Source: CAKRHR01 sp964423195 (GTDB taxonomy: Bacteria; Bacillota; Clostridia; Lachnospirales; Lachnospiraceae). From it: a stretch of DNA of 7,097 nt. The stretch covers positions 1 to 7,097 of the forward strand of contig CAYRDY010000100.1 of NCBI GenBank assembly GCA_964423195.1. The letters run 5' to 3'. Below the pieces are notes generated by a model. The model was not told the DNA's origin and searched no databases. It was given only the letters and a program-made list of their open reading frames with translations. The first letter of the stretch is position 1. Each line of letters starts with the position of its first letter. The position numbers were made by a program, and so were the translations under genes. This document shows, one piece after another, positions 5,779 to 7,097 of this stretch.

Positions 5779-5785
5779 GAACAAA

Positions 5786-5855
5786 ATTTTCCAATTGGGA
5801 AAATGAGCGAACTTAATTTTCCTAATTAGGAAAATCAGTTTCCAATCGGGAAAAT
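5786..5855. repeat. Three related palindromic elements upstream of the rpmE promoter
   Basis: 5816-5835 is a perfect 20-bp palindrome, ATTTTCCTAATTAGGAAAAT. 5786-5804 is the same design with CCAATTGG at its centre and one extra G. 5839-5855 is a looser copy (TTTCC-AATC-GGGAAAA). Copies 1 and 3 also share what follows them (AAAAT-SAGCG-RR-CTTAA), so about 29 bp repeat at an offset of 51 with five differences. The block ends 8 bp upstream of the -35 of rpmE and begins 40 bp after the rho stop. It could be operators, weak transcription-end hairpins for rho, or a small dispersed repeat family. Confidence 0.75.
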
Positions 5856-5894
5856 CAGCGGGCTTAAAGTTTACATTCAGAGAATTTTCTCATC

Positions 5895-7097
5895 TCAGAT
5901 AATCTTCGTGCGCTTGATGTTCGCGATAAATTCGCGGTTTGTGCGCGTGCGCATGAACATATCCAGAATGTGTTCCAGCGCCTCGTCCTGTTTCATGCCG
6001 CTCAGAGCCTTGCGCATGATGTACATGGCGTCCAGCTCCTCCTTGTCCAGCAACAATTCCTCGCGCCTGGTGCCGGAGCGCGGAATATCGATCGCCGGAA
6101 AGATTCTCTTCTCCGAGAGCTTGCGGTCGAGCACGAGCTCCATGTTGCCCGTCCCCTTAAATTCCTCAAAAACCACGTCATCCATCTTGCTGCCGGTCTC
6201 CACCAGCGCCGTCGCCAGGACGGTGAGACTGCCACCCTCGCGCATATTTCTGGCCGCGCCGAAGAAGCGCTTCGGCATATGCAGAGCCGCGGGGTCAAGG
6301 CCGCCGGACAATGTGCGCCCGCTCGGCGGCACTGTCAGATTGTAGGCGCGCGCCAGCCGCGTGATGCTGTCAAGCAGGATGACCACATCCTTTTTATGCT
6401 CCACAAGCCGCTTGGCCCGCTCAAGCACCATCTCCGCCACGCGCTTGTGATGCTCCGGCAGCTCGTCAAACGTCGAATAGATGACCTCGACGTTGTTGCC
6501 CTCGATATATTCCTTGATGTCCGTGACCTCCTCAGGTCGCTCATCGATCAGCAGAATGATCATATTCATCTCCGGATGATTGTAGGTGATCGACTTCGCG
6601 ATCTGCTTGAGGAGCGTCGTCTTGCCTGTCTTCGGCGGCGACACGATCATGCCGCGCTGGCCCTTGCCGATCGGGGACACCAGATCCACAATTCGCATCG
6701 GTATCGTCGAGCGCACATTTTCAAGCCGGATCCTGCTGTTCGGGAAAATCGGCGTCATATCCTCAAATTTTTTGCGCTTCGCCGCCTCGCCCGGCAAAAA
6801 GCCGTTGACTCTCTGCACGTAGAGCAGGGCGCTGAATTTTTCTGTCGGCGACTTGATCTTGATATTGCCCTCGATGATGTCGCCGGTCCTCAGGTTGAAA
6901 CGGCGAATCTGCGCCGGCGACACATAGATGTCGTTTTCACCCGGCAGATAATTCTCGCAGCGGATGAAGCCGAAGCCGTCTGACATGACCTCCAGAATCC
7001 CGTGAGCCATCTCGCCGCTGTCCAGCCCCTCGCGCGTTTTATCCATGCGCTCACGATCATAATTATACCGATCATCGCGCGTCCTGTCGGCGCGCTC
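5895..7097 (-). CDS. rho: Transcription termination factor Rho (5' end outside window)
   Basis: 400 C-terminal residues of the hexameric RNA helicase that ends transcription at Rho-dependent sites. The reading frame is open to the window edge; ATG at 7046 is internal, since a start there would remove the N-terminal domain. Numbering from the window edge, residues 1-28 are very charged (ERADRTRDDRYNYDRERM...). The OB-fold RNA-binding domain follows (about 31-90: HGILEVMSDGFGFIR, NDIYVSPAQIRRFNLRTGD). The ATPase has Walker A PPKTGKTT (154-161), IDERPEEVTDI (184-194, catalytic Glu), Walker B VVILLDSITRLARAYN (238-253), SGRTLSGGLDP (258-268, Q-loop region) and KGTGNMELVLDRKLSEKR with the R-loop and arginine finger region after it. 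All key residues look intact. Stop TGA. It precedes rpmE as in many Bacillota. Confidence 0.97.
   Translation of the reverse strand, partial: ERADRTRDDRYNYDRERMDKTREGLDSGEMAHGILEVMSDGFGFIRCENYLPGENDIYVSPAQIRRFNLRTGDIIEGNIKIKSPTEKFSALLYVQRVNGFLPGEAAKRKKFEDMTPIFPNSRIRLENVRSTIPMRIVDLVSPIGKGQRGMIVSPPKTGKTTLLKQIAKSITYNHPEMNMIILLIDERPEEVTDIKEYIEGNNVEVIYSTFDELPEHHKRVAEMVLERAKRLVEHKKDVVILLDSITRLARAYNLTVPPSGRTLSGGLDPAALHMPKRFFGAARNMREGGSLTVLATALVETGSKMDDVVFEEFKGTGNMELVLDRKLSEKRIFPAIDIPRSGTRREELLLDKEELDAMYIMRKALSGMKQDEALEHILDMFMRTRTNREFIANIKRTKII

Noticed and set aside
5677..5784. N-terminal extension of rpmE to 5784
   Set aside because: The extension covers the promoter and the leader, does not resemble L31, and the ATG at 5676 has a good ribosome binding site and the conserved L31 start.
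5786..5855. CRISPR-like array
   Set aside because: Only three unequal palindromes with irregular spacing of 30 and 21 bp, no spacers of even length and no cas genes.
5970..6983. Long plus-strand frame opposite rho (also 2590-3432 and 994-1722 opposite prfA and hisC)
   Set aside because: These are GC-rich antisense shadows of strongly conserved genes, with Arg/His-rich low-complexity translations and no ribosome binding site.
7062..7067. TATAAT on the minus strand at the right edge
   Set aside because: It lies in the Rho coding region (codons for Tyr-Asn-Tyr), has no supporting -35, and Rho cannot sensibly start at 7046.

Overview
The window looks like chromosomal DNA of a fairly GC-rich Clostridia member (Bacillota), probably Lachnospiraceae-like. 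I base this on the gene order rho - rpmE - DUF1385/yqhQ - prmC - prfA, on strong purine-rich ribosome binding sites, and on a Gram-positive type secreted von Willebrand factor A (VWA) protein. This is inference from recognisable genes; no database was searched. Every supported gene is on the minus strand, so transcription runs from high to low coordinates.

In transcription order: 7097-5895 is rho, with its 5' end outside the window. The rho-rpmE spacer (5894-5677) carries three related palindromic elements, then a good sigma-A type promoter with an extended -10, then a 68-nt leader with a hairpin. rpmE (5676-5470) encodes zinc-type ribosomal protein L31. A hairpin and a possible second promoter separate it from the DUF1385 membrane protein gene (5363-4281), whose cytosol/membrane linker is built from four imperfect 12-13 residue repeats. 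prmC (4284-3436) overlaps it by 4 nt, and prfA (3327-2254) follows. PrmC methylates the GGQ glutamine of the release factor encoded by the next gene. hisC (2052-997) closes the cluster and is followed by the clearest intrinsic terminator in the window (871-924).

Beyond the terminator is an AT-rich spacer of about 460 bp, then the 5' part of a secreted VWA surface protein that starts with GTG at 537 and runs off the left edge. The spacer holds a candidate promoter whose 16-bp gap between -35 and -10 contains a run of nine G (minus strand), the arrangement known from phase-variable promoters. It also holds a perfect 22-bp palindrome between that promoter and the gene.

The 100 N at 2076-2175 are a scaffold gap. 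The same 55 bases lie directly on both sides, so the two contigs very probably overlap and nothing is missing. Removing 2076-2230 would restore a normal 46-nt prfA-hisC spacer.

The core genes are ordinary. The points that deserve a second look are the G-tract promoter of the VWA gene, the palindrome cluster upstream of the rpmE promoter, the repeat linker in the DUF1385 protein, and the charged Arg/Asp/Tyr-rich stretch at the edge of Rho.
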